This document shows, one piece after another, positions 1-9,504 of a stretch of DNA of 35,967 bases (positions are counted from its first letter, which is position 1; each line of letters begins with the position of its first letter). The DNA is from Nemertoderma westbladi. Its lineage: Eukaryota; Xenacoelomorpha; Nemertodermatida; Nemertodermatidae. The stretch covers positions 1-35,967 of the forward strand of contig JAUCBJ010004985.1 of NCBI GenBank assembly GCA_032718475.1, in the 5' to 3' direction. The position numbers and the translations under genes were made by a program. The notes beneath the pieces are model-generated. The model had not been told where the DNA came from. It worked only from the letters and a program-made list of their open reading frames with translations, and did not search any database.

Positions 1-35
1 AACCTTACACTGCAATAATAAAATCTAAGCATCCG

Positions 36-208
36 AATTCAGCCTCCCGGGTGTAGATCCATCGGGTGAATGATCGCGCATGGGCTGGCTTCGGCTAATG
101 TTTTGTTTATTAGCATAAAATATTGTCGTATGCTAAAGGTGTGTTAATTAACTAAAAGACATATAAATTTTGGCAGGTTAAACTGCTAAAGGTCTTCAAA
201 AGCGCGAA
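36..208 (+). repeat. Dispersed repeat copy 1 (pairs with 31005-31142)
   Basis: This stretch aligns, with gaps, to 31005-31142 in the same orientation. The best-conserved part is 'gcaggttaaactgctaaagg' followed by a shared AAAAGCGCG core. Upstream, GAATTCAG-CCCC and TGGCTTC-TAATGTTTTGT blocks also correspond. No coding capacity or tRNA promoter boxes are visible, so it is best called an unclassified short interspersed element. Confidence 0.55.
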
Positions 209-228
209 CACAACTACTTTAGGATGTA

Positions 229-248
229 CCCCCCCCCCCCCCCCCCCC
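229..248. repeat. Poly(C) tract, 20 nt
   Basis: An uninterrupted run of 20 C in an AT-rich setting. It is one of six comparable C/G runs in the window. Confidence 0.95.
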
Positions 249-867
249 AAACACCCATTTGCAACTATTAGGGATAATAATGAAAAAATAATGAGAAAAA
301 ATAACAAAAAATAACAAAATTATAAAAGTGGAAGTTTAAACGAACGGATGAAGTGGTAGGCATTCACCAGCGGCAGCATAGTGTAAAGATGATAGGTGAA
401 TAAAGATGAATTTCAGGGGTTTTTATGTGCTTTTCCCCTACCTTCCTTTTTGTTTTTGTCTTGGTTTTTCTGTTTCTTGTGATTTCTTACTTTGTAAAAA
501 TTACAGCTATCATTATGTTGCATTCTACCTAACCATGCGCTTTAAGTAGATACCCCATAATCCGATGTAACCTACCTAATCCAATTATACCATTCAGTAT
601 GTAGACACATGACCACTCCTGGGATTTCCCTATCAACTTCTCCCAACCTTATAACCCAACCTGCAACCCTATATTTGTACTTTAGATTGACAGCTTACAA
701 CTAACTCGGTGTACTTTCCCTATCACAATTACCTTACGTTATACAGTACATACATACACGTTAACCTTTCTGGGATTCACCTATCAGGTATTCCCCTTTA
801 AAACTTATATATATATATATATAGACCCAAGACCCCCACCTTTTCCTGTTAGTTGCCAGTACATAGT
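249..867. other. Gene-free AT-rich stretch
   Basis: No supportable ORF or RNA gene was seen. It contains A-rich low-complexity DNA (about 270-330), T-rich DNA (about 420-480) and a short (TA)n run at 806-822. Confidence 0.6.
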
Positions 868-894
868 CTGATGCAGACCGGTAGGTCGAAAACG
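868..894 (+). other. Hammerhead-core-like hairpin motif
   Basis: CTGATG (868-873) is followed by a 4-bp stem, GACC/GGTC (876-879 with 884-887), a GGTA loop, and then GAAAACG. That is the order of a hammerhead ribozyme core (CUGANGA, stem II, GAAA). However, an extra C separates the G and A of the first box, and no convincing stems I and III were found. It may be a decayed ribozyme from a Penelope-like element or retrozyme, or chance. Confidence 0.22.
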
Positions 895-1155
895 TTTACT
901 ATTGTATCTTTATCTAATATAATATAACCAGCTAAAGACCCTCAATACTTTATTTTTTCTATCATCTTTACAAAAGTGGAAGTGGATTTGAATAAAATCA
1001 AAATCAGAATAAAACAGAATGAGCCCTCCCTACGATCAAAACTCGCTAAGTATATAGCAAATAAATTCCTACATTAAAATAAGCTGCTGCCTAATTAAAG
1101 AAATTGACTTTAATATTATTATTATAGGCATTGCATTGTTGCCAAGCTACTTATG

Positions 1156-1345
1156 AGATAAACAAAATGTTCCAGAATATTGTGTATTTAATTAAATAGA
1201 ATAAATGGCCTGCAGCGGAAGCAAATACATGCAACTTTCGAATGCCCATCTCTCAGCTATTTCCTAACCAAATTAAAATATTTTTACATATTTGGAATCC
1301 TTGCACGGTCAGCTTGCCCACCCTTAAATATAATAAATGGTATCC
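1156..1345 (+). repeat. R1 repeat family, copy a
   Basis: It begins with a GATAAACAAAATGTTCCAGAAT block, then 'aataaatggcctgcagcgga', then a segment with TTTCGAATGCCCAT and CAGCTATTT, and ends near TTTGGAATCCTTGCACGGT. The same ordered blocks recur at 3060-3190 (minus), 3557-3695 (minus), 3760-3880 (plus), 21466-21590 (minus) and 21600-21690 (plus). A second, weaker unit may start at about 1325 (AATAAATGGTATCCAGCG). It is non-coding and the element class is unknown. Confidence 0.6.
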
Positions 1346-1672
1346 AGCGATCAAGAATTCTTGCAACCTCTGAACCCGCGTATCCCTATAAATCAGATCC
1401 AATCTTATATTTATTTCCGTACAATTGAGTTGCATACCTTTCCGGGAAAAAAGTACTCGTTTTCCAATACAGTAAATGTTACTTTATTATTATCCTTTCA
1501 AATCAGGGCCCAGCACCGAAAGGCTTCGTTAAAATTTAAAAGGGATGTTGGTACTTATGTTTTTATCGGTTTATTAAGCAAACGGCGTGAAAACTTTTAG
1601 ACGCCAACCCTGATATGTTTTAATTGGTTGTTTTATTCACTAACTTAGCACACTATACTATAATTAGCTTAC

Positions 1673-2744
1673 CTTTGTCATAGTTACTTATTGAAGTTAC
1701 ATTTATCCCTCTATGCGTCCAGAAACCCTTTGTTTTGAAGTAATATAATTCATGTATGTTGTTAACCGTCATCCTCGACTGCATCCCAACTGTTTCATTT
1801 TCTTTGCGTTTGATTACGTGGTCAACTCTATTTAATGACTGACATGGTTTTACAAGGTTGTTCCTTTTTGCATTATTCAATACTTCCAAAAACCGATGTT
1901 TTTTATGCATCCGTGTGACCTTATTGCCCTTTTGCAATCTGATATCGTTATTATACCTGACATTATCATACTGATTAACTTCCTTTAAATAAACATTGTC
2001 CTTATCGTCGCCTAACATTCCACTAATAACATTATCCTTATAGGCTCTCTTATTTCCATTGTTTCTAATTCTTGGTAACGCAGTTTCTCTAATAGCTACT
2101 ACATCTCTCCATGCCGTGTTCCTTGATGTTTCATCTTTCTTCTTGTCAGGTTCTTTTTCAACCTGTTCACTACTTCCATCTCTCATCCGGGTTATTCCTT
2201 GTCTAACATTATATTTCGGATGCTCATGAGCAACACTGTTAATTAAAGAGCGTCCGATTGTATTATCACTGTTGGTTTTATAATTAGTTTCTGCCCCCCG
2301 ATTAATTAATTTACTGTTTTTCAGTAATCTTACTTCGTTATCCATTGAAGACATGTAAGAGAATTTCGTCCCGTTCTCGTCTTGTATCTCAAATCCCATA
2401 TCGACATTTTCATCTTCTGGTATCTCAAATCCAATGCTATTTGTATTTTCGGTTTTATTGCCGTGAGATACGCTTAAAATTATTTCTGTTTTTGAATCCA
2501 ATGCTCGTTTCTCTGGTTTCCTACCGAGCGGAGTGTGGGGGTCTTGATTTCCCAGGAAGATATGATTTTCCTTGGTGTGTTGCTTCCCTGAAGAATGTGT
2601 AATTCTTTCGTTTTGTTTTCTTACCGATGATATTATATTTACACGATCTGAGTGTCTTTCCTCTAACCTGTTCGGCTGACATGTTATTTTCAGATGAAAT
2701 AATGTTAATGTTATAATTATAGCTGCTAAATTAACGTTATACAT
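1673..2744 (-). CDS. First coding exon of a secreted, basic protein of unknown family
   Basis: An open frame of 357 codons starts at the ATG whose first base is 2744. An in-frame TAG lies 24 nt upstream, and a G at -3 gives an acceptable start context. The N-terminus (MYNVNLAAIIITLTLFHLKI...) is a good signal peptide, with likely cleavage near residue 22. The rest is hydrophilic, Asn/Lys/Glu-rich and mostly disordered in appearance. It has N-glycosylation sequons (NKT, NGT, NET, NVT), a near-duplicated acidic phrase around residues 103-125 (GFEIPEDEN / GFEIQDENG), and several Lys-Arg pairs (EKRA, NKRA, AKRN, IKRK) that could be proprotein-convertase sites. The exon closes with a consensus donor, CAAAG|GTAAGC (GT at 1672-1671), in phase 1; beyond it only six codons are open. 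I do not recognise the family. A secreted ligand or neuropeptide-type precursor is possible, but this is inference. No acceptor or downstream exon was identified. Confidence 0.6.
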
Positions 2745-3059
2745 TTCAGCTGGACTCCTGGTAGCTACTCCACCTTCTCCAGTTTAACACATTTGCTTCA
2801 TATTTCTGTTGCCAAAGATACGCTGGTATCAACCATTACATATTATAACTATCTTGGAATCCATTGTACATTGTAATGAATTTGCATAAAATTTAAAACA
2901 GTTGACCTCCTGACTTCTTAGTGGGTGGTTCAGAATTTTTATTTTTGCTTTCAATCCTTACCTTGAAGCGTTTACAAAACGTTTCTCCTACATATTTCAC
3001 CAGTTAAACCGGAGTTATTCTTCAACCTTAGAAGATCCTTATGGATAGGTGACCCAATG

Positions 3060-3190
3060 CGGATTCCAAATCTGAAAAAAAACATGAATTTGCGTGAGAA
3101 ATAGCTGGTATATCGGATGGCGTTCGAATGTTGCATGTTTTGCATCTGTGCGAGTCTCAATTGCCAAACATTCTAGAGTTTCATTTTTCT
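3060..3190 (-). repeat. R1 repeat family, diverged copy
   Basis: On the plus strand it reads GGATTCCAAATCTGAAAAAAAACATGAATTTG, AAATAGCTG, then GTTCGAATGTTGCATG. This is the same block order as the minus-strand R1 copy at 3557-3695, but more diverged. Confidence 0.45.
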
Positions 3191-3527
3191 AATAGATTAA
3201 GTTATAGAATATTTTGTAAATAATACCATTGTGTGTATAGATACAAAACATACTGGCTTACAATGATCTGCTCATATCTTAGGTATTTCACAACGAAATT
3301 AATATTAATTTACTCTACCTTACACCATGCCCTGGAATATAGTGTTCAATATTCAGATTCAATATTCAAGATTCAATATTCCAAAAAAAAATTTTCTACA
3401 AATCTTTCACCTATACCTTCTCCTTAGTGGGTGAGCCATAATTTTGAATTCAATTATTATCAACAAGCGTTAAAAAGGGTGTCTAAGGCGATATTTGACC
3501 AGTTACACTGCAATTGTTCTTCAACGT
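3191..3527. other. Gene-free stretch with short AATATTC direct repeats
   Basis: AT-rich DNA. At about 3340-3382 the phrase ATTCAATATTC/ATTCAAGATTC recurs four to five times as a degenerate 10-12 bp tandem array. Nothing else is supportable. Confidence 0.5.
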
Positions 3528-3556
3528 TATAGTCGTTCTTCAACGTGTACCAATGG

Positions 3557-3880
3557 AAAGCGCACCGTGCAAGGATTCCAAATATGTAAAAACATTTGAA
3601 TTTGGAAATAGTTGAGATTCGAAAGTTTTTGGTTCCCATGCGGGCCATTTACTCTATTTAATAAATGCATAATATTCGGGAACATTTTGTTTATCCCATA
3701 CGTAGCTGGGCAACTGTGCAATGGCCCATTAATCATACTGTTACGTAGTTATTCATACATAAACAAATTTTTCTAGAATGTGGTGTTTTTTAATAGAATA
3801 AAATTGCATCGCGCGGGTGCAAAACCATGAAACTTTTGAACGCCCATATCACAGCTAATTTATTTATTTGTATGAAATTA
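3557..3880. repeat. R1 repeat pair in inverted (head-to-head) orientation
   Basis: The left half (3557-3695) is a minus-strand R1 copy: ACCGTGCAAGGATTCCAAATATG, then GGGCCATTTACT, then GGGAACATTTTGTTTATCCC. The right half (3760-3880) is a plus-strand copy: AAACAAATTTTTCTAGAAT, TAGAATAAAATTGCATCGCG, TTTTGAACGCCCATATCACAGCTA. The AAACAAA/TTTGTTT ends face each other across about 65 bp. The pair at 21466-21690 has the same arrangement, so the inverted form may be the true unit of the family. Confidence 0.55.
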
Positions 3881-4296
3881 ATTTCGCACTACCAAATCGC
3901 CAGGGCGACATATTTTCCAACTTTATATCGCAGTGCGACATTATTTCTCAGTATGTCCATACATTTACTATGTCTAGTATGTGACCACGTCATTATTATG
4001 TTGTTCTAGAAAGTTTAGGTGCACAACTACAAATAATTATCCACCAATACTAGAAAAGAAAGTTTTAAACGAACCTACTACTCAAACCAGTACCCTGAGT
4101 GAGCGAAAATGAATACACGAAAATTGCCATCAACTCAATGATAGAAACACCAGCTGCTGAGGTGCTCATGAGGGCCTAGTAAGCTGCTACTATTTATTGA
4201 ATTGATAGCCCAAACTGCAGAGAAGTATATTATTTGCCAAATTTATTAATATCTCACTCTATCCCTGACAGTAGTCAAACATCATGCAATTGTTTC
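3881..4296. other. Gene-free stretch
   Basis: No coding signal, RNA gene or clear repeat was recognised. Confidence 0.5.
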
Positions 4297-4455
4297 CCGG
4301 TTGTTTTGTTGTTTTTCCGGTTGTTTTTAGGGGTTATTTTGTTTAGGGATGTTTTCCTGTTGTTTTAAACCCTCGGAGTAGGAAAGCCTCGCTTACGCCT
4401 CGGTTGGTTCCTACTCCTCGGGTGAAAACAACAGGAAAAACAACAAAACAACCGG
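4297..4455. repeat. Nested fold-back (hairpin) element
   Basis: The 22-nt left arm at 4297-4318 is perfectly complementary to 4434-4455. A second, inner left arm (about 4351-4384, TTTTCCTGTTGTTTT then GGAGTAGGAA) pairs with 4408-4437, so two left arms can pair with overlapping parts of the right arm. The loop at 4385-4407 carries CCTCGCTTACGCCTCGG. It is non-coding and consistent with a fold-back MITE. Confidence 0.8.
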
Positions 4456-4976
4456 TCAATAATGTACGTTAGTTTGTATAATGTATTACCCCGACAGCTG
4501 AATAGCTCTTCCCAGTGAATCCTATGGGAATATCTATACGGTTACTATTCACTGATATGTTAGGTTGGAGGCCAGCTGATTGAATTGTAAGCACTGGGCC
4601 GTTCAAATGTTTTATAGGTTGATGATAATGAATGAGGAGGGACCCAACTAGACTACGTTTGTTTATGGACGGTCTCCTTATAGCCAGCTGGCTGGCTTTT
4701 CTAGTTGAATCATATTATTCTGCAACCAATAATTTACTCTTTTAGTCGGATTTGTTTTTATTTTTATGCCGGACTAACAAATTTTGGCGACGTTCTGTGC
4801 GTGATTGGCGATATTTGAAAATCTGAGGCTAAAGTTGCTCAGATGACTGAATATCTCAAATAAAAAAGTCGGTGCACACTCGACGTGTTGAAATCGGTGA
4901 AATTAGACTTTATATTTTCAATACCGCTAATTTTTACTGAACCCGTGGTCGAAACGTTTTGAGGTATTGGATGGTT
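4456..4976. other. Gene-free stretch
   Basis: No gene was recognised. The (CATA)n array that follows opens a spurious Met-Tyr-Val-Cys frame on the minus strand. Confidence 0.5.
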
Positions 4977-5076
4977 ATACATACATACATACATACATAC
5001 ATACATACATACATACATACATACATACATACATACATACATACATACATACATACATACATACATACATACATAA
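4977..5076. repeat. (CATA)n microsatellite, about 25 copies
   Basis: A near-perfect 4-bp tandem array of about 100 bp. Confidence 0.97.
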
Positions 5077-5151
5077 CCACATCGTGTTTTTGAACGGCGC
5101 AACTCTTGAAAGAACTACCCTGGACTATTAATAGGCAGGTTCGTTATAAAA

Positions 5152-5311
5152 TTAGATTCGCCATTGTTCAAAATTAGCATATTAAAGCTTTTACGGCCCT
5201 CGTTTTGTTATTTCCCTCGCTGTCGCTCGGGAATCAAAATCACTCGTGCCGTAACGGCGTAACGCTATAAAGTGCTATTTTATGCACAATGAATTATATA
5301 GTTATTACGAC
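5152..5311. repeat. Diverged relative of the 21185-21318 fold-back element
   Basis: TATAAAGTGCTATTTTATGCAC followed by ATATAGTTATTAC matches TGTAAAGTGCTACTTTACACAC followed by ATTAGTTATTAC at about 21287-21331. A central CCTCGCTGTCGCTCGGGAATC segment with short inverted GGCCCTCG/ACTCGTGCC flanks resembles the loop of the other fold-backs. Confidence 0.45.
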
Positions 5312-5879
5312 GCAGACAGACCCCGAAATTACATAAATTGCTTAGATTACAGGGTCAGGATACGATACGATACGAACCAATGCAATTTGTTGATAGAAAA
5401 TATTTGTATTTTTTATTTCAATGTTCCATGTTGCTACAGCAATAGTGTGTCTACTGGCTACAACATCCGTAAGGATGTTCTGCAACGGGGCGTAGTTGTA
5501 GTAGACTTTACCTTACCGTAATAAAACTAAATAATGCTTTATTTCTTTTATTCTCTCACTAGAATGCCTTTATCATAACATCAATGCCTTGTAGGCGCGA
5601 TTAGTTATCCTAAAAACTTTATTTAAACTGTAATTAGATTATATTTCAGTGGTATTTTTATCATTATTCTACAGTTAGTGATTAACGATCCTTTGTCTTA
5701 CACATTTTATTGACATGATAAAAACTGTAAACTGTAACCTAATTTATACATCAATTTTGAGAAAAAAGAAGTAAAGAAATAAGTGTTGTGATCTCTGGTT
5801 TGTCTGTTGAAAACATTAATATTTACAAAATAATAAGATACGAAAATACAATACGAAATTCGATACGAATAAAATACTG
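5312..5879. other. Gene-free AT-rich stretch with GATACGA repeats
   Basis: Clusters of GATACGA occur at about 5358-5375 and 5838-5886. No gene was recognised. Confidence 0.5.
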
Positions 5880-5912
5880 CGATACGAAATGCGAAAATCC
5901 GATTTCGTATCG
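5880..5912. repeat. 11-bp perfect inverted repeat, CGATACGAAAT
   Basis: 5880-5890 is the exact reverse complement of 5902-5912, with an 11-nt loop. It lies just outside the left arm of the element at 5933-7012. Confidence 0.8.
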
Positions 5913-5932
5913 TGTAGTACCCTGTCCCGGAT

Positions 5933-7012
5933 CTAGGACACTTCCCTCCCGGACACTTCCCCCCCGGACACTTCCCCCCAGGACACTTCCCCCCCCGGAC
6001 ACTTCCCCCCCCCCGGACACTTCCCCCGTCCGTCGTTCCCCCGTGTTAAAATTAATCTGGGTGCACCAAAGCAATAAACAAAAGTTAAGACCAAGTTAAG
6101 ACCAGTTACGTTACAAGACAAGTTGTATCTAGTCAAGTTTTTTCAAAATTATAAAAGAAACATTTTTATAGTCAAATTTTGTTTGTTTTTCTTTTAATCG
6201 GGGGCTGCCGCCCCCAAACCCCCGCTTCTTTTCTTGGGGGCTATCGCCCCCAAACCCCGGCATTTCCCTGTGGGTGTGCCCGTGCAGAAAGACTTTGAGA
6301 CCGTTTTGAAATAATCAATTCATGTTTGTATCATCAGATAATAAATTGACTAAGCCTAAAGTAGAAGCTGTATTGAATGTTAACCAAATTAATATATAAA
6401 TTACTACAATATTATATAATTCAACAAAATCATATTAAAAATATCCAAGTAACCAGGAAATTTAATTAATTTATCAATTTGTAATGCTGAACACAGAATA
6501 CAGGTCGACGCATGTCGATTTTACCCTGAAGAGGTATAATTTTGATTGTAATATTCATCCCCATCAGCTACAATTTGAAGAAGACTATTACATAATAATA
6601 CCTATAATTAAAACAATTAATTATTATAATTCTATAGTTAATAAAAACAGTATATCATTCGGGGATGGAATTTATAGGTCATCTAATTAATTGTTTAATT
6701 GCAAACAATTTCATACAATGTAATTGCATTGATGAATCCATAAATAAAACTTTGGATACAAAATGTAAAATCGGGATGCAAAAGATCACTTTCTGAGCCA
6801 AGAAAGGAAAATTGGATACAACTTGTCTGGATACAAGCGGTCCGTTTATCTTACAAAATGAAAAATACGAATGTGCGAAGTTAAGAACAGTCGGGGGGGA
6901 AGTGTCCGCGGGGGAAGTGTCTGGGGGGAGGAAGTGTCTGGGGGGGAAGTGTCCTACTTGAACGGGGGGAACTGTCCGGGGGGAAGTGTCCGGGGGGGGG
7001 GAGTGTCCGCAC
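5933..7012. mobile_element. Fold-back element with inverted arms of tandem GGACACTTCCCCC units
   Basis: The left arm (5937-6030) holds six imperfect copies of GGACACTTCC(C)n. The right arm (6892-7012) holds about six to seven copies of the reverse complement, (G)nAAGTGTCC. They enclose about 860 bp of AT-rich DNA with no transposase-like ORF. Short ORFs rich in Arg-Thr-Leu-Pro-Pro or Gly-Gly in the arms are translations of the repeat, not genes. The layout is that of fold-back elements whose inverted termini are minisatellite arrays. No target duplication was identified. Confidence 0.55.
6200..6251. repeat. Two tandem GGGGGCT(N)CGCCCCC hairpins
   Basis: The palindromes GGGGGCTGCCGCCCCC (6200-6215) and GGGGGCTATCGCCCCC (6236-6251) are each followed by AAACCCC. 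They lie inside the fold-back element. No function can be assigned. Confidence 0.8.
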
Positions 7013-7460
7013 ACCCCTTGTCCCTGTTAGTTTATAGTTTTATGACTTAAGTTTGTGTTACAAGTTATAATATATATAACGACATAGGATCAGGGTTATT
7101 GTCTCATGACTTAGGGTCTTGGTTACATATGATAGCCTCATGATTTAGGGTTATATAGCTTTAATTACGGTTTAGGCCTCCACTCTTACCTGAGTCCGCG
7201 AATAAACCTGATACGTATATCGGATGGCTTGCTGTGTGTCGACGGGAAATAAATAGCTATTTATTTTCCATGTAATAAATAACGTTTTCAATTCGGTTTT
7301 AAAACAACCATAGTTTATTTAGCCTCATATTTTTCGTGTTATCTTCCAAAATTTTCTTTAACCTTTTGAACATGTGCTGCTAAGTGATTGCACTTGCCAC
7401 ACTGTGCGCAGTTACATTGTTTAATTTGTAATGATCATTTATTTTTTCCACTTTTTACAG
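7013..7460 (+). other. Intronic sequence upstream of the USP22 terminal exon
   Basis: No coding signal. A near-perfect AT palindrome lies at 7245-7269 (GGAAATAAATAGC...). The 3' end is a good splice acceptor, with a pyrimidine-rich tract ending in TTTTTACAG at 7460. Confidence 0.6.
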
Positions 7461-7653
7461 GTACGAATTGTTTAGTGTTATTAATCACACGGGCACCATT
7501 GAAGCTGGGCACTACACAGCTTATATCCGTCACCATAGAAACTCGTGGTACAATTGCGACGACAGCCATATATCGCAAGCGAGCCTGGATGACTGTTTGG
7601 CTAGCGAAGGCTACCTCCTATTCTACCATAAACGTCTTATATCCTATTCATAA
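7461..7653 (+). CDS. USP22: Terminal exon of a USP22-type ubiquitin carboxyl-terminal hydrolase (SAGA deubiquitinase)
   Basis: After the acceptor TTTTTACAG|G (exon from 7461), the frame reads Y-E-L-F-S-V-I-N-H-T-G-T-I-E-A-G-H-Y, continues through W-Y-N-C-D-D and ends S-E-G-Y-L-L-F-Y-H-K before TAA at 7651-7653. This is the C-terminal part of the USP (C19) catalytic domain. The GHY histidine is the general base, and the CDD aspartates match the catalytic-triad Asp region. The wording fits USP22/USP27X/USP51 and fly non-stop much better than other USPs. In known orthologues the enzyme removes ubiquitin from histones H2B and H2A as part of the SAGA coactivator. The Cys box, the zinc-finger UBP domain and all other exons are absent from the window as far as I can see. 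It appears intact, with a normal C-terminal length. Confidence 0.87.
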
Positions 7654-8312
7654 GTGAAACGCTTCCATCTCTTTAAAAATAAGTTTCTGTCTAAAAATAT
7701 AAAAATAACAGTATCTGTCTGTGTTATAATCAATCAATCATGGTGCTATGGCATTCCAATAACACGAAATCATGCTTTATATGTAACTAAGATATATATT
7801 TTATTTTCCTTACCTGAATATTTTATGTTTAAGAGTATAATACTGGAGTCTATCTATATTATTAAGTATTTAGTTATCATCTAAGCAACTAATTGTTCAA
7901 TTGACTTAAAAGCAGTGTAATGAATGTGTTTGTTTGGGTTGGTGTAATTCGAAAATTTAATATATTGTTTGTGTCAGTTATAAATTCTATATTTTGTAAA
8001 CGTGCTAACCGTATTTTGTTGAAATAACGGTGGATATAATTAATTATAATATAGTTGTGTTGTTTTCGATAAGTTTTGTGGTGTGTGTTTTGTTCTGTAG
8101 TTAGTTGGTGTTAGTTGTTGTAATTGACAATCTGATTGGTTATTTGGAAACTTTTCTGTACCGATTGGCGTGTTACTTTAATTATTGTTTTAACAACTGT
8201 AACGTTATCTAATATTACAATGACAGTGTGGAACAGCTGTAATTAATACAGTTTAATCGTATATACCCTAATTATTTTATGACTATGGGAATATTCCCCC
8301 GTTGGGGGGTGA
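7654..8312 (+). other. Probable 3' UTR and downstream of USP22
   Basis: AT-rich with no further coding signal. I see no clean AATAAA soon after the stop, so the polyadenylation site is undetermined. Confidence 0.45.
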
Positions 8313-8329
8313 GGGGGGGGGGGGGGGGG
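8313..8329. repeat. Poly(G) tract, 17 nt
   Basis: Preceded by GTTGGGGGGTGA and followed by TGGGTAGG, so the whole segment is G-rich on the plus strand and a possible quadruplex former. Confidence 0.95.
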
Positions 8330-8725
8330 TGGGTAGGAGTCGTGGGTTCCCCCCACGGTTTTTTCTTATTTTGTACATGTCTCCAATGTGGTTGAAAAAT
8401 GAATAGAAAACGATATATATTATACCATCAAAATTACCTACATAAAAAATTTGGCGCCCCGTAGCGGCTTACGTGAGATTTTAAAAATTTCACTAAAAAG
8501 ACACCTCCGTTATTTTCCATTTTTATTTTCCGATACAAAATTTTTTAGAAGCAGCATGTTCAATTTCATCATATTTTTCGCCCACTTTTTGTACTTTCGT
8601 TGTCTATTTCTGATAGCAATTTTGTAAAAAAAATCTAAATTTTTTAAAAACTGAAAAAACACTTGTTGTTGGTGTTGTTGTTGGTGTTGTTAATTTCTCG
8701 TCAGGTTTTGGTTAAGGAATGATAC
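8330..8725. other. Gene-free stretch
   Basis: A TTG-rich run, (TTGTTGG)n-like, lies at about 8662-8692. No gene was recognised. Confidence 0.5.
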
Positions 8726-8786
8726 GGCCCCAGTGGCTCAGTTGGTAGAGCGTGGGACTTGGAATCTCTCTCTAGGACCGGTTAAT
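8726..8786 (+). repeat. tRNA-like SINE head or tRNA pseudogene fragment
   Basis: GGCCCCAG is followed by TGGCTCAGTTGGTAGAGC, a perfect pol III A box (TRGYNNARNNGG) with a D-arm. A 5-bp anticodon stem with a CTTGGAA loop can be drawn, but no proper T-arm or B box (GGTTCRANNCC) follows. It is therefore not a functional tRNA gene and fits a truncated tRNA-derived SINE. Confidence 0.55.
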
Positions 8787-9119
8787 TTTTGTTGTTGTAA
8801 GATTGGTAGTAAGCCATTCAAGGAGACAGTTCATGCGTTAGTAGACGCGTTTGCGCGATTTCGCGCTTGTTTAAATTAAGAAAACTGCTCGTAATTTATT
8901 GAAGCTTATGGAATTACCTTTCCTACTGTATATAAAGCAAAAATTATAAAAAAACGGTTAAGAAATACCGCTAGCGGAGGAGTATTATTTTTCGTGCGAA
9001 AAAGGTCATTCTAAGATAGTCGCCTTCAAAGTTTAATCCTTCCCGCGCAAAACTGCCTATATGGGGTCTGGTTGGTTAATACAGTTTATTTATTTCGAGG
9101 CAATGTAGCCAATTAAGGC
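8787..9119. other. Gene-free stretch
   Basis: No gene was recognised. It could include the 5' untranslated part of LINE-A, whose left boundary is not visible. Confidence 0.4.
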
Positions 9120-9225
9120 CACGATTGACATTTGACTGCACAGTTATTGACGAAAAACAGCACAGAGAATATCCAGTCCAAGAGGGATTCTGGAGTTGGA
9201 GGCTACTCTCATGTTCCACCCCGAC

Positions 9226-9400
9226 CAACAAAGCCATTGGTGAATCTGAGGCAAGTCACAAGACTAGCCTCAGTAAACACCCTAACACTCGGGTCCCCAA
9301 TCACGACAACCCCGCCCAACAAAGCCATTGGTGAATCTGAGGGAAGTCACAAGACTAGCCTCAGTAAACACCCTAACACTTGGGCCCCCAATCACGACAA
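9226..9400 (+). repeat. 91-bp tandem duplication (2 copies)
   Basis: CAACAAAGCCATTGGTGAAT starts at 9226 and again at 9317, and the copies differ at only a few sites. The second copy breaks off at about 9400, just before the endonuclease reading frame. Because 91 is not a multiple of 3, the duplication shifts the frame of anything translated through it. Confidence 0.9.
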
Positions 9401-9504
9401 GGTGAGCTGACTGCCTTGGCAGATAAGCTTTCTCTTAGCGCAGTGGGTGTTCAAGAGCACCGAATGCAGACTGGACAGACTGATGAGGTTCGGATTAAGG
9501 ACAT
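9395..9504 (+). pseudogene. LINE-A endonuclease, N-terminal piece
   Basis: The frame encodes a short endonuclease start: L-A-D-K-L-S-L-S-A-V-G-V-Q-E-H-R. The QEHR resembles the conserved QE(T/H)R of APE endonucleases, in which the Glu is catalytic. It stops at the LINE-B insertion point (GACAT at 9500-9504). The same frame resumes at 12445. Confidence 0.7.

Noticed and set aside
4839-5102. Minus-strand ORF of Met-Tyr-Val-Cys repeats
   Set aside because: It is a translation of the (CATA)n microsatellite.
5788-6136. ORFs rich in Arg-Thr-Leu-Pro-Pro or Gly-Gly-Glu-Val-Ser
   Set aside because: They are products of the GGACACTTCCCCC tandem arm read in both directions, with no support as genes.
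7080-7165. Telomere-like TTAGGG words
   Set aside because: Only isolated, irregularly spaced copies, not a (TTAGGG)n array.
8726-8786. Functional tRNA gene
   Set aside because: A perfect A box but no B box or T-arm, so it is a SINE-like or pseudogene fragment.
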